From NCBI RefSeq assembly GCF_022810305.1, contig NZ_JALGQH010000014.1:1-64000 (forward strand): a stretch of 64,000 bases of DNA, in the 5' to 3' direction. Source of the stretch: Rhodococcus sp. ARC_M6. Lineage in GTDB: Bacteria; Actinomycetota; Actinomycetes; Mycobacteriales; Mycobacteriaceae. The stretch's first letter is position 1. Each line of letters opens with the position of its first letter. Both the position numbers and the translations under genes were made by a program. Shown here piece by piece: positions 1 to 7,673 of this stretch. The notes beneath the pieces were generated by a model. The model worked only from the letters and a program-made list of their open reading frames with translations, was not told the DNA's origin and did not search any database.

Positions 1-1
1 G

Positions 2-391
2 GTGGCAATGGATTTCGGTCGCATCACGCTGGCCGACGACCTGGTTCTCTATCTGTTCGGAACACCGGGTCAGCGGCGCTTCTGGTTCATGTGGGACGAC
101 CTCATCACCGGCGCTATCGGGGCAGTCGTCCTCGTCGACACGCGACGGCTCGAAGACAGTTTTGCGGCTGTCGACTTCTTCGAAGCCCGTGGGCTTCCGT
201 TCATTGTGGCGGTCAACCGCTTTGACGGTGCACCCATCCACTCGGCAAGCGATCTTCGTCAGGCTCTGGCACTGCCCAATCGAATTCCGTTGATCGAGAT
301 CGATGCGCGCAACCGTGAGTCCGCCAAACAGGCACTGATCGCGGTTACCGAATACTCACTCGAATTTCTTGCGGCCGCCGCTCTCGCTTGA
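2..391 (+). CDS. Conservon-type small GTPase (CvnD-like), 5' truncated by window edge
   Basis: C-terminal 129 residues of a small Ras/MglA-like GTPase of the kind encoded last in actinobacterial conservons (sensor kinase, roadblock, DUF742, GTPase). The G3-like stretch TPGQRRFWFMWDDL replaces DxxGQ, and NRFDG is the G4 motif (NKxD variant). The P-loop is missing because it lies upstream of the window; the reading frame is open from base 2. In known conservons the GTPase works with a membrane kinase and a roadblock protein at the membrane. The next gene, an MHYT sensor, begins 44 bases after the stop and may be co-transcribed. Family assignment rests on motif recognition only. Confidence 0.85.
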   Translation: MAMDFGRITLADDLVLYLFGTPGQRRFWFMWDDLITGAIGAVVLVDTRRLEDSFAAVDFFEARGLPFIVAVNRFDGAPIHSASDLRQALALPNRIPLIEIDARNRESAKQALIAVTEYSLEFLAAAALA

Positions 392-435
392 CCCAGCTTG
401 ACCAACCAACACCATTGGCACTGAAAGGAACTGGC

Positions 436-1227
436 ATGTCGGATGAAATGCATCATTTCTCGATGGGACTCTGGCTGCTCGGACTCGCCTTCGTCGTTTC
501 CGTCGTCGGATCGGTTGTCGGCTTGGCGTGTACGCGTCATTCCGCAGCCGCCACCCATACTGCGGCGCGGATGCGCTGGTTGTTCATGGGGGCTCTGTCT
601 ATCGGCGGTGTAGCAATCTGGCTGATGCACTTCATTGCAATGCTCGGATTTGCGGTACCCGGCAGCCCCATTCGATACAACCTGACTTGGACGATCGTCT
701 CTGCCGTGATTTCCGTGACCGCCGTATTTGTCGGTCTCTTGATCCTCGGAACCACGTTCCGTTTGAGCAAGCTTCTCGCGGGCGGTCTCGTGGTGGGTAT
801 CGCGGTCAACATCATGCACTATCTGGGTATGCGCGCCTTACATTTTCAAGGCGAGATTCACTACAACATGTACTTTGTCGCGTTGTCGGTATTGATCGCC
901 GTTGTCGCCGGCACCGCAGCGCTGTGGTTCACGATGGTCCTGGAATCCACGGTCCTGCGGTTCATTGCCGGTGTGATCATGGGAATCGCCGTCGTCGGAA
1001 TGCACTACACAGGAATGGCCGCTGTCGAAGTTACTCACGATCCGTCGGCGCCGGCGCCACAAGGCCTCGAAGTGTTCGCGTTCCTGTTTCCCGTCTTCGT
1101 GCTCGGACTCCTGGCATTGGCTGTGCCGATTGTCGGAGTGCTTACTGCTCCCGACCGGGCAACCGCCCAAATGGAATCTGCCGCCGATGATCTCGCCTTC
1201 GAAGCCCGGGAGTTCGCCGACCGGTAA
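436..1227 (+). CDS. MHYT-domain integral membrane sensor protein
   Basis: A 263-residue membrane protein with about seven predicted transmembrane segments. It carries repeated MHYT-type motifs (LMHFIAML, IMHYLGM, GMHYTGM) that lie at the membrane and are proposed in this family to bind a metal and sense a diatomic gas such as O2, CO or NO. The ATG at 436 is chosen because GAAAGGAA lies just upstream; a TTG at 388 overlapping the GTPase stop is the alternative. No output domain (GGDEF, kinase) follows; the C-terminus is a short charged tail, so it may signal through a partner such as the conservon proteins upstream. Ligand and partner are inference. Confidence 0.85.
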   Translation: MSDEMHHFSMGLWLLGLAFVVSVVGSVVGLACTRHSAAATHTAARMRWLFMGALSIGGVAIWLMHFIAMLGFAVPGSPIRYNLTWTIVSAVISVTAVFVGLLILGTTFRLSKLLAGGLVVGIAVNIMHYLGMRALHFQGEIHYNMYFVALSVLIAVVAGTAALWFTMVLESTVLRFIAGVIMGIAVVGMHYTGMAAVEVTHDPSAPAPQGLEVFAFLFPVFVLGLLALAVPIVGVLTAPDRATAQMESAADDLAFEAREFADR

Positions 1228-1228
1228 A

Positions 1229-1609
1229 TCAGGACGAGATCGGGCCGTGCAGCTTTTCGTAGGCAGCTTTCTCTGCGTCCTGGCGCGACATCTTCTTCGC
1301 GTTCTCGAGATCTGCCGGCAATCCGTGGCGCTCGAGACGACGGGACCGGTTCTGCGCCATATAGGAAACTGAATAGAAGAGCGCCAGCAGCACACCGAGA
1401 AGGACCATCGACGCACGCAGTGCCCACGGGCCCGGAAACAGCATGAAGATGACGAAGACCGGCAGGAACGGCACCATACTGCGCACCAGGTGCCGGGGTA
1501 CGGCCCAGTCACCGACCAGGTCGTTGCGTACCCATTCACGCATGGAATCGGGCAACTTGCGGCCAAACGAATAACCAAGCCACTGAATAGGATTCGGTGC
1601 GGCAGTCAT
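1229..1609 (-). CDS. Small membrane protein, DUF5313-like
   Basis: A protein of 126 residues with two hydrophobic segments in the middle and a charged C-terminal tail rich in Lys/Glu. It resembles the actinobacterial DUF5313 family (recalled, not searched): N-terminal PIQWLGYSFGRKLPDSM and WVRNDL. Function is unknown. The start at 1609 follows AAAGAGAAG; an in-frame ATG at 1624 would overlap the stop of the upstream MarR/OhrR gene in an ATGA arrangement, so the two genes are translationally coupled or nearly so. It is therefore probably co-regulated with the OhrR-like repressor. Confidence 0.75.
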   Translation of the reverse strand: MTAAPNPIQWLGYSFGRKLPDSMREWVRNDLVGDWAVPRHLVRSMVPFLPVFVIFMLFPGPWALRASMVLLGVLLALFYSVSYMAQNRSRRLERHGLPADLENAKKMSRQDAEKAAYEKLHGPISS

Positions 1610-1620
1610 AGTCTTCTCTT

Positions 1621-2085
1621 TCATTGGTCCAATGCGCCAGCGCGCAACGCGGCTTCGTTGACCCGAGTCAACACCGAGTGCAACTCTTCGAGTTCAGCCA
1701 TCCCGACACCGAGTTTCTGCACCACGGCCGGCGGAATCTTTTCCGCCTCGACACGCAGGGCAGCACCGGCATCGGTCAGATCGACGTCCAACTGACGCTC
1801 GTCGGCGCGGCTGCGCGTGCGCGTGATCAAACCGGACGCTTCGAGCCGTTTCAGGAGGGGCGAGAGCGTCGGCGAATCAAGCTGGAGCGCTTGCCCGATT
1901 TCCTTGACCGCCATCGGAGTCTTCCCCCACAGCGCCAACATAACCAGATACTGCGGGTGCGTAAGCCCCATCGGCTCGAGCAGTGGCCGATACACCGACA
2001 ACACCGCCCGATTGGCGACGGCAAGTGCAAAACACACCTGGCGGTCGAGTGCCAGTGGGTCGTATGCCTGCTCCTGCGTGGTCAT
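1621..2085 (-). CDS. MarR-family regulator, OhrR-like (organic peroxide sensor)
   Basis: 154 residues, the normal length for MarR proteins. The N-terminal block DRQVCFALAVANRA with Cys18, followed by VYRPLL and LTHPQYLVMLALW, matches the OhrR subgroup, where the conserved N-terminal Cys is oxidised by organic hydroperoxide or hypochlorite and two Tyr residues stabilise the thiolate. The wing helix segment is LDSPTLSPLLKRLEASGLI followed by RTRSRADER. No ohr gene lies next to it: its partners are a DUF5313-like membrane protein downstream and a divergent old yellow enzyme gene. A perfect 14-bp inverted repeat in the shared intergenic region is the likely operator. Redox sensing is inferred from the Cys. 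Confidence 0.88.
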   Translation of the reverse strand: MTTQEQAYDPLALDRQVCFALAVANRAVLSVYRPLLEPMGLTHPQYLVMLALWGKTPMAVKEIGQALQLDSPTLSPLLKRLEASGLITRTRSRADERQLDVDLTDAGAALRVEAEKIPPAVVQKLGVGMAELEELHSVLTRVNEAALRAGALDQ

Positions 2086-2100
2086 AGCACTCAGGCTAGC

Positions 2101-2141
2101 AGATTAGTTAGTGCGATAACTAGTCTTGCACTAACTAATCT
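2101..2141. promoter_or_regulatory. Large palindromic operator between ohrR-like and OYE genes
   Basis: Perfect 14-bp inverted repeat AGATTAGTTAGTGC / GCACTAACTAATCT separated by 13 bases. It begins 15 bases upstream of the MarR/OhrR-like start, facing the divergent oxidoreductase gene. An overlapping smaller repeat AGTTA-N6-TAACT lies inside (2106-2121), suggesting two dimers could bind. Binding by the adjacent regulator is inference from position and symmetry. Confidence 0.75.
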
Positions 2142-2214
2142 GCATGACTGTGGGCGACGCAACTGTGGGCAGAAGTGCGGAATAGGCAGCGAATCTCCCC
2201 GGTTGAACAGCTCC

Positions 2215-3360
2215 GTGACTCTTTCCCACGCTTCGACCACATCCTCCGCACTGCGCGGCCTGTTCGAGCCATTCGCGGTGAAATCGCTCTCGTTGCGTAA
2301 CCGCTTCGCCATGGCCCCGATGACCCGCGCTTTCTCTCCGGACGGAATCCCCGGCGCCGACGTTGCCGAGTACTACCGGCGTCGCGCAGCCGGCGGCGTC
2401 GGCCTGATCATCACCGAAGGTACGTACATTCCGGACCCGGCCGCCGGACCCCACACACGAGTACCACGCATCTACGGCAGCGAGAGCCTCGACGGCTGGA
2501 AGTCAGTTGTCGACGCCGTCCACGCCGAGGGCGGATCGATCATTCCGCAGCTCTGGCATCTGGGTGTCGAACGTGGCGACAAGCCTCAGCTCAATCCGGA
2601 CGTCCAGACCGTCAGTCCTTCCGGACTGGCATTGGACGGCACTCCGTTGGGACGGGAATTCACTTCCGCGGACCTCGAAGACTTGAAGCAAGCTTGGGTC
2701 GACGCCGCACTCAACGCGAAGAACACCGGCTTCGACGGCCTGGAACTCCACGGAGCGCACGGCTATCTGCTCGACGAATTCCTCTGGGCCGGAAGCAATG
2801 TTCGCACCGATTCCTACGGCGGATCACTGGAAGCCCGTACCCGATTCCCCGCTGAGGTTGTTGCTGCGATTCGCGAGGCCGTCGGAAACGAGTTTGCAAT
2901 CGTCTACCGATTCTCACAGTGGAAGTCGGGCCAGTACGACGCTCGAATCGCTCAGAGCCCCAGTGAACTCGGTCGCATCCTCACTCCCCTTGTCGACGCA
3001 GGAGTCGATGTGTTGCATCCGTCGACGCGGCGTCACTGGGAACCCGCGTTTGCAGAACTCGACGGCGACGACGGCAAGCTCGGACTTGCCGGATGGACGA
3101 AGAAGCTGACGGGCCTGCCAACCATCACCGTCGGATCGGTCGGACTCGATTCGGTGTTCACCACCGCATTCACCGCCGACGCGGCATCCTCGGTCACCGG
3201 ACTGGAACGTCTCGAATCTCAGTACGAGGACGGCGAATTCGACATGGTTGCCGTCGGTCGTGCACTCCTCGCCGATCCGGAGTGGGTGGAGAAGCTCCGT
3301 ACGGGACGCACCGATGAACACATCGCGTTCACGGCAGAACACCGCTCGCATCTGAATTGA
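2215..3360 (+). CDS. NADH:flavin oxidoreductase, old yellow enzyme family
   Basis: About 381 residues, a full-length FMN-dependent TIM-barrel ene-reductase. Recognisable features in order: LFEPFAVKSLSLRNRFAMAPM at the N-terminus, PQLWHLG, ELHGAHGYLLDEFL, the S-x-N-x-R-x-D-x-YGG segment near residue 195, and VGRALLADPEW near the C-terminus that contacts FMN phosphate. It probably reduces activated C=C bonds such as quinones or enones. The GTG at 2215 is chosen because homology begins directly after it; TTG at 2203 is possible. The frame is open far upstream across the regulator, but that part is not coding. Divergent from an OhrR-like regulator, suggesting induction by oxidative or electrophile stress. 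Confidence 0.88.
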   Translation: MTLSHASTTSSALRGLFEPFAVKSLSLRNRFAMAPMTRAFSPDGIPGADVAEYYRRRAAGGVGLIITEGTYIPDPAAGPHTRVPRIYGSESLDGWKSVVDAVHAEGGSIIPQLWHLGVERGDKPQLNPDVQTVSPSGLALDGTPLGREFTSADLEDLKQAWVDAALNAKNTGFDGLELHGAHGYLLDEFLWAGSNVRTDSYGGSLEARTRFPAEVVAAIREAVGNEFAIVYRFSQWKSGQYDARIAQSPSELGRILTPLVDAGVDVLHPSTRRHWEPAFAELDGDDGKLGLAGWTKKLTGLPTITVGSVGLDSVFTTAFTADAASSVTGLERLESQYEDGEFDMVAVGRALLADPEWVEKLRTGRTDEHIAFTAEHRSHLN

Positions 3361-3362
3361 TC

Positions 3363-3416
3363 TTTCAACGTCAACGGCGCTCCCACTCTGATGTGGGAGC
3401 GCCGTTGACGTTGAAA
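3363..3416. terminator. Bidirectional terminator hairpin
   Basis: Perfect 24-bp stem (3363-3386 pairing with 3393-3416) with a 6-base loop TCTGAT. It starts with TTT and ends with AAA on each strand and sits between two convergent genes (old yellow enzyme and aldo/keto reductase). Confidence 0.88.
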
Positions 3417-3425
3417 TACTTGGTT

Positions 3426-4274
3426 CTAGCTTCCGAACACCGCCGGATCCGGACCGATGCGACCGGACGGGTCATCGAGAGCGCCGATGGCGTTGATCTC
3501 GTCCGGCGTCAATGCAAATCCGAAGACGTCGAAGTTCGCTTTGATCCGCGCGGGCGTCACCGACTTGGGGATGACGACGTTCCCGATCTGCAGATGCCAG
3601 CGAATGATCACCTGGGCTGTGGTGACGCTGTGGGCGTCGGCGATCTTCTTCAGGACAGGATCCGTCAGAACCGTGCCCTGGCCGAGTGGACTCCACGCCT
3701 CCGTAGCGATTCCCTTGCCTGTATGGAAGGCGCGCAGTTCCGACTGATTGAACTTGGGATGAAGCTCGATCTGGTTGAGGACCGGCACCTCGCCCGTCTC
3801 ACCGATGACGCGTTCGAGATTCTCGATGGTGAAGTTGGAGACGCCAATGGAGCGAACCCGGCCATCGGCCTTGAGCTTCTGAAATGCCTTGAACGTCTCT
3901 ACATAGAGGTCCTGTGACGGGACGGGCCAGTGGATCAGGTAAAGATCGAGGTAGTCGAGGCCCAATTTGTCGAGGCTGGCGTCGAAGGCTGCGAGCGTCG
4001 AGTCGTAGCCCTGATCGCTGTTCCACAACTTCGTAGTGATGTAGAGGTCACCGCGGTTTATGCCGGATTCTGCGATCGCACGCCCGACACCTACTTCGTT
4101 GCCGTAGATCTTGGCGGTATCGATACTGCGGTATCCGGCCTTCAGCGCGGTCGAGACGGCTTCCTGGGTTTCGTCGTCCGGAACCTGGAAGACACCGAAT
4201 CCCAACGCAGGAATCGTCTTGCCGTCGGCCAGCACAATGCTCGGAACAGAGGTCACGTCTTGTGGTTCGGTCAT
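3426..4274 (-). CDS. Aldo/keto reductase (AKR5-like, 2,5-diketogluconate reductase type)
   Basis: About 282 residues forming an NADPH-dependent (alpha/beta)8 reductase. Catalytic tetrad visible: Asp in GYRSIDTA, Tyr in KIYGNE, Lys in TTKLWN, His in LIHWP. The NADPH-binding end shows IPKSVTPARIKANFDVF. The ATG at 4274 (MTEPQDVT) is preferred over an upstream in-frame ATG at 4313. A close paralogue lies at 6834-7673. Typical substrates are small aldehydes and ketones; the specific one cannot be read from the sequence. Convergent with the old yellow enzyme gene. Confidence 0.9.
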   Translation of the reverse strand: MTEPQDVTSVPSIVLADGKTIPALGFGVFQVPDDETQEAVSTALKAGYRSIDTAKIYGNEVGVGRAIAESGINRGDLYITTKLWNSDQGYDSTLAAFDASLDKLGLDYLDLYLIHWPVPSQDLYVETFKAFQKLKADGRVRSIGVSNFTIENLERVIGETGEVPVLNQIELHPKFNQSELRAFHTGKGIATEAWSPLGQGTVLTDPVLKKIADAHSVTTAQVIIRWHLQIGNVVIPKSVTPARIKANFDVFGFALTPDEINAIGALDDPSGRIGPDPAVFGS

Positions 4275-4391
4275 ACCTAGGCAACGCGGCACTCCGGTGG
4301 AGTGTTCCCGCACCTGCCCCCTTGTCCTGCCTGAAATGGCCGTCTACCTTGGAAGACAAGCCTTAGAATCGCCTCGAGAAAAGAGACGGCG

Positions 4392-4988
4392 ATGAATGTT
4401 CCGTACCATCTCGCCTACAAAGTCGGAGTCACTCCGTGGGAGCACACGGGCCGCGGCTTCGACGCACAATTGTCAGCGCTCCTCGACAAAGTTCCCGTCC
4501 CCGAAAACGGACGTGCGCTCGATATCGGCTGCGGAACCGGCAGACATTCCATCGAAATGGCCGAGCGTGGTTGGCACGTCACCGGCGTCGACTCCGAGCA
4601 GGAACCCCTGGACAAAGCCCGTATCCATGCTCGCGAAGCCAGTACCACCATCCGATTTCTCCATGAGGATGCCGCCGATCTGCACATCGCCGTCGACCCG
4701 GGCAACATGCTGGTCCTGGACATCGGCTGTTTTCACGGGCTCAACGAGCACGAGCGTCATTCTTACGCGCAGTCGGTGAATGCCGTCACGGCGCCCGGCG
4801 CGTCGATGATCATGTTCGCTTTCAGCCACGGGCATCGCTGGCCGATGCCACATGGCGTTTCGCGTGACGACGTCGTGCGCCACTTCGACGGTTGGACCAT
4901 GGGGTCCAGTGATCCAGCCGACGTGAGCGACGCCGGGCTTCCGGTTCGCGCGGCGCATCCCTGCTGGTACCACCTGGTTCGGCACTAA
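4392..4988 (+). CDS. Class I SAM-dependent methyltransferase
   Basis: 198 residues. Motif I is ALDIGCGTGRHSIEMA (residues about 38-53), with an acidic residue after the second strand (GVDSEQEPLDKAR) for the ribose of SAM, and a post-motif aspartate near DAADL. The fold is a Rossmann-type methyltransferase of the small-molecule kind (PF13649-like). Substrate unknown. ATG at 4392 follows GAAAAGAGACGG. It is divergent from the aldo/keto reductase and is followed after 65 bases by an ABC-F gene, with a hairpin in between. Confidence 0.85.
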   Translation: MNVPYHLAYKVGVTPWEHTGRGFDAQLSALLDKVPVPENGRALDIGCGTGRHSIEMAERGWHVTGVDSEQEPLDKARIHAREASTTIRFLHEDAADLHIAVDPGNMLVLDIGCFHGLNEHERHSYAQSVNAVTAPGASMIMFAFSHGHRWPMPHGVSRDDVVRHFDGWTMGSSDPADVSDAGLPVRAAHPCWYHLVRH

Positions 4989-4990
4989 CC

Positions 4991-5034
4991 CTGTGCGCCT
5001 TTATTAACCGCGGGCGGTAAATAAGGGCGCACAG
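4991..5034 (+). promoter_or_regulatory. Imperfect hairpin before ABC-F gene (terminator or attenuator)
   Basis: 20-base arms (4991-5010 and 5015-5034) pair at 18 of 20 positions around a CGGG loop; one of the two mismatches is a possible G-U pair. It lies 2 bases after the methyltransferase stop and ends 19 bases before the ABC-F start codon. No U-rich tail follows. It may terminate the upstream gene or act on the ABC-F mRNA. Confidence 0.6.
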
Positions 5035-5053
5035 CACAGGGGATACTTGACGG

Positions 5054-6685
5054 GTGACTGCAACACTGCGCATCAGCGGACTCTCAGCTTCCCGGGGCGA
5101 ACGCACCCTGTTCTCCGATCTTGATCTCACCGTCGCTCCCGGCGACGTCATCGGCCTCGTCGGCGCCAACGGCGCGGGCAAGTCGACGCTCCTGACCGCG
5201 CTCGCCGGAACCGGGACTGCGGATGTGGAAGGTTCGATCACCCTGAGCCCACCCGACGCTGCGGTCGGCTACCTCGCCCAGGAACCGGACCGCATCGAGG
5301 GCGAAACCGTCCTCGAGTTCCTGGGCCGACGCACCGGAGTCGCGCACGCCGAAGAGGTCATGAATGCGGCTGCCGAAACCTTGGCCGATTCCGAAGAAGA
5401 TCTGTACTCCCCCGCACTCGAACGGTGGCTGACGCTCGGGGGCGCCGATCTGCTCGAGCGCGCCGAAAAGGTTGTCGACGAGCTGGGTCTGGGTGTTCCC
5501 CTCGACGCCCACATGACCGCGCTCTCCGGTGGCCAGGCCGCTCGCGCCGGACTCGCGTCACTGTTGCTCTCGCGCTACGACATCCTGCTGCTCGACGAGC
5601 CCACCAACGATCTCGATCTGCGGGGACTCGAACAACTCGAGCGCTTTGTCGACGAAACCCGTGCCGCACTCGTGGTGGTCAGTCACGACCGTGAATTCCT
5701 CTCGCGCACCGTCACCGGAATCGTGGAACTCGATCTGGCGCAACAGAACATCGCGGTGTACGACGGCGGCTACGAGTCATACCTCGCCGAGCGTGAGATT
5801 GCTCGCCAGCACGCCCGTGAAGCGTTCGAGGAGTACGCGGGCACCCGCTCCGATCTCGAAGATCGCGCACAGATGCAGCGCAACTGGATGGAGCACGGCG
5901 TCCGCAATGCGCGTCGCAAAGCGAAGGACAACGACAAGATCGGCCGCGGATTGCGTACCGAATCGACGGAAAAGCAAGCGGCCAAGGCCCGTCAGACGCA
6001 GCGTCGTATCGAGCGGCTCGACGTCGTGGAAGAGCCCCGTAAGGAATGGGATCTGCGAATGGAGATCGCGGCGGCCCCGCGTTCAGGATCTGTCGTGGCA
6101 ACTACCAACGGCGCCAAGGTAACCCGCGGATCCTTCACGTTCGGGCCCGTCACCACGCAGATCGATTGGGGCGATCGCATCCTGATTACCGGCGCAAACG
6201 GCGCCGGCAAGACGACACTACTGAATGTTCTCCTGGGCAAGCTTGTTCCGGACGAGGGCATCGCATCCCTCGGATCCGGTGTGGCGATCGGCGAAATCGA
6301 CCAGGCCCGTGGCCTTTTCGAGGGCGATCAGCCGGTGGTCGAGGCTTTCGGTGCTCAAGTTCCGGAGTGGCCGGATGCTGATGTCCGGACGTTGCTCGCA
6401 AAATTCGGCCTGCGCGGGCACCACGTACTGCGGTCGGCGCAGTCTCTGTCTCCCGGCGAAAGAACCAGAGCAGCATTGGCTTTGCTTCAGGCGCGCGGCG
6501 TGAACCTTCTGGTCCTCGACGAACCCACCAATCACCTCGATCTACCGGCAATCGAACAACTCGAGCAGGCGATGGAATCGTTCGAGGGCACCCTTCTGCT
6601 TGTCACACACGATCGCCGCATGCTCAGTTCCACGCGAAGCACCCGTCGTTGGCGCATGGATGGCGGGCAACTGTTCGAGGAGTGA
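5054..6685 (+). CDS. ABC-F family ATPase (ribosome-associated / antibiotic resistance type)
   Basis: 543 residues with two complete nucleotide-binding domains and no transmembrane segment. Domain 1: Walker A GANGAGKST near residue 40, signature LSGGQAARAG, Walker B LLLDEPTNDLDL. Domain 2: TGANGAGKTT near residue 380, LSPGERTRAAL, VLDEPTNHLDL. A charged linker rich in Arg/Lys/Glu (about residues 235-330) joins them. ABC-F proteins bind the ribosomal E site and either tune translation (EttA) or remove antibiotics. Which role applies here cannot be told from sequence. GTG start at 5054. A hairpin immediately upstream raises the possibility of leader-based control. Confidence 0.9.
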   Translation: MTATLRISGLSASRGERTLFSDLDLTVAPGDVIGLVGANGAGKSTLLTALAGTGTADVEGSITLSPPDAAVGYLAQEPDRIEGETVLEFLGRRTGVAHAEEVMNAAAETLADSEEDLYSPALERWLTLGGADLLERAEKVVDELGLGVPLDAHMTALSGGQAARAGLASLLLSRYDILLLDEPTNDLDLRGLEQLERFVDETRAALVVVSHDREFLSRTVTGIVELDLAQQNIAVYDGGYESYLAEREIARQHAREAFEEYAGTRSDLEDRAQMQRNWMEHGVRNARRKAKDNDKIGRGLRTESTEKQAAKARQTQRRIERLDVVEEPRKEWDLRMEIAAAPRSGSVVATTNGAKVTRGSFTFGPVTTQIDWGDRILITGANGAGKTTLLNVLLGKLVPDEGIASLGSGVAIGEIDQARGLFEGDQPVVEAFGAQVPEWPDADVRTLLAKFGLRGHHVLRSAQSLSPGERTRAALALLQARGVNLLVLDEPTNHLDLPAIEQLEQAMESFEGTLLLVTHDRRMLSSTRSTRRWRMDGGQLFEE

Positions 6686-6731
6686 CCAACTGGGTCGAAT
6701 AATTCGCGCGCTTGCGCAGACATCACGCGTG

Positions 6732-6765
6732 TGCAACTATTTATGAGGCGTACGCAATAGTTGCA
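6732..6765. promoter_or_regulatory. Inverted repeat upstream of second aldo/keto reductase
   Basis: Perfect 10-bp arms TGCAACTATT / AATAGTTGCA with a 14-base spacer; similarity extends outward to 13 of 15 bases. It lies about 70 bases upstream of the reductase start and could be an operator. No adjacent regulator gene faces it. Confidence 0.5.
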
Positions 6766-6833
6766 TGCGCGCTATAGGTGGCCGAATGCACACAAAGCCG
6801 TCGGCTCGCCTCTCCGAGAAAGGCACCCCAGAA

Positions 6834-7673
6834 ATGTTGTCGATCCCCGAAAACACGCTCACGCACGGAACAACCGGCGAGCCGATCACCATCCCCCAAC
6901 TCGGGTACGGCGTATTCCAGGTTCCGGATTCACAGACCGAGGACGTAACCGGCGAAGCCCTCGACATCGGCTACCGCCACATCGACACCGCCGCAATCTA
7001 CGGAAACGAATCCGGCGTCGGCCGCGCCATCGCGGCGTCGAGTATCCCCCGGCAGGAACTGTTTGTCACCACCAAATTGTGGAACGACGACCAGGGCCAT
7101 GACACCGCACTCGCAGCCTTCGACACCAGCCTGGGCAAGCTCGGCCTGGACTACGTGGATCTGTACCTGATCCATTGGCCCGCCCCGGAAAAGGGCCTCT
7201 TTGTCGAGACCTGGGCGGCATTCGAGAAGATCCTCGCCTCCGGTCGCGCCCGCGCCATCGGCGTCTCCAACTTCTTGCCGGAACACCTCGATCTGCTGGC
7301 CCAGCACAGTTCGATCACACCCGCCGTCAATCAGATCGAACTACACCCGAGGCTTGCGCAGCACACGTCACGGGAGTACGCCCAGTCTCGCGGCATCGAG
7401 ATCGAAGCCTGGAGTCCACTGGGCCAGGGAACCATCCTCGACGATCCGACGATCGCCAAGATCGCTGCGGCACAAGGCAAGTCCGTGGCTCAGATCATCC
7501 TCCGCTGGCACATCGAGCAGGGACACACCGTACTGTCGAAATCAGTGACTCCGGCACGCATGCGCGACAACGCCGACATCTTCGACTTCGCGCTCACCGC
7601 AGAAGATTCGGCCGCGATCGCCGGCCTCAACACCGACTCTCGCGTCGGACCGAACCCACTCGAACTCAACTGA
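6834..7673 (+). CDS. Aldo/keto reductase, paralogue of the gene at 3426-4274
   Basis: 279 residues. Tetrad residues are seen in GYRHIDTA (Asp), AIYGNE (Tyr), TTKLWN (Lys) and LIHWP (His); the cofactor segment is LSKSVTPARMRDN. Sequence is closely similar along its whole length to the other reductase in this window, so the pair looks like an old duplication. The ATG at 6834 is preferred because GAGAAAGG lies ten bases upstream; an in-frame ATG at 6765 falls inside an inverted repeat. The 3' end overlaps the convergent TetR gene by eight bases. Confidence 0.9.
   Translation: MLSIPENTLTHGTTGEPITIPQLGYGVFQVPDSQTEDVTGEALDIGYRHIDTAAIYGNESGVGRAIAASSIPRQELFVTTKLWNDDQGHDTALAAFDTSLGKLGLDYVDLYLIHWPAPEKGLFVETWAAFEKILASGRARAIGVSNFLPEHLDLLAQHSSITPAVNQIELHPRLAQHTSREYAQSRGIEIEAWSPLGQGTILDDPTIAKIAAAQGKSVAQIILRWHIEQGHTVLSKSVTPARMRDNADIFDFALTAEDSAAIAGLNTDSRVGPNPLELN

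Noticed and set aside
1624-2214. Open frame upstream of the old yellow enzyme, running antisense through the MarR/OhrR gene
   Set aside because: It is antisense to a clear MarR gene, crosses the operator, and has no family-like sequence; the enzyme starts near 2215.
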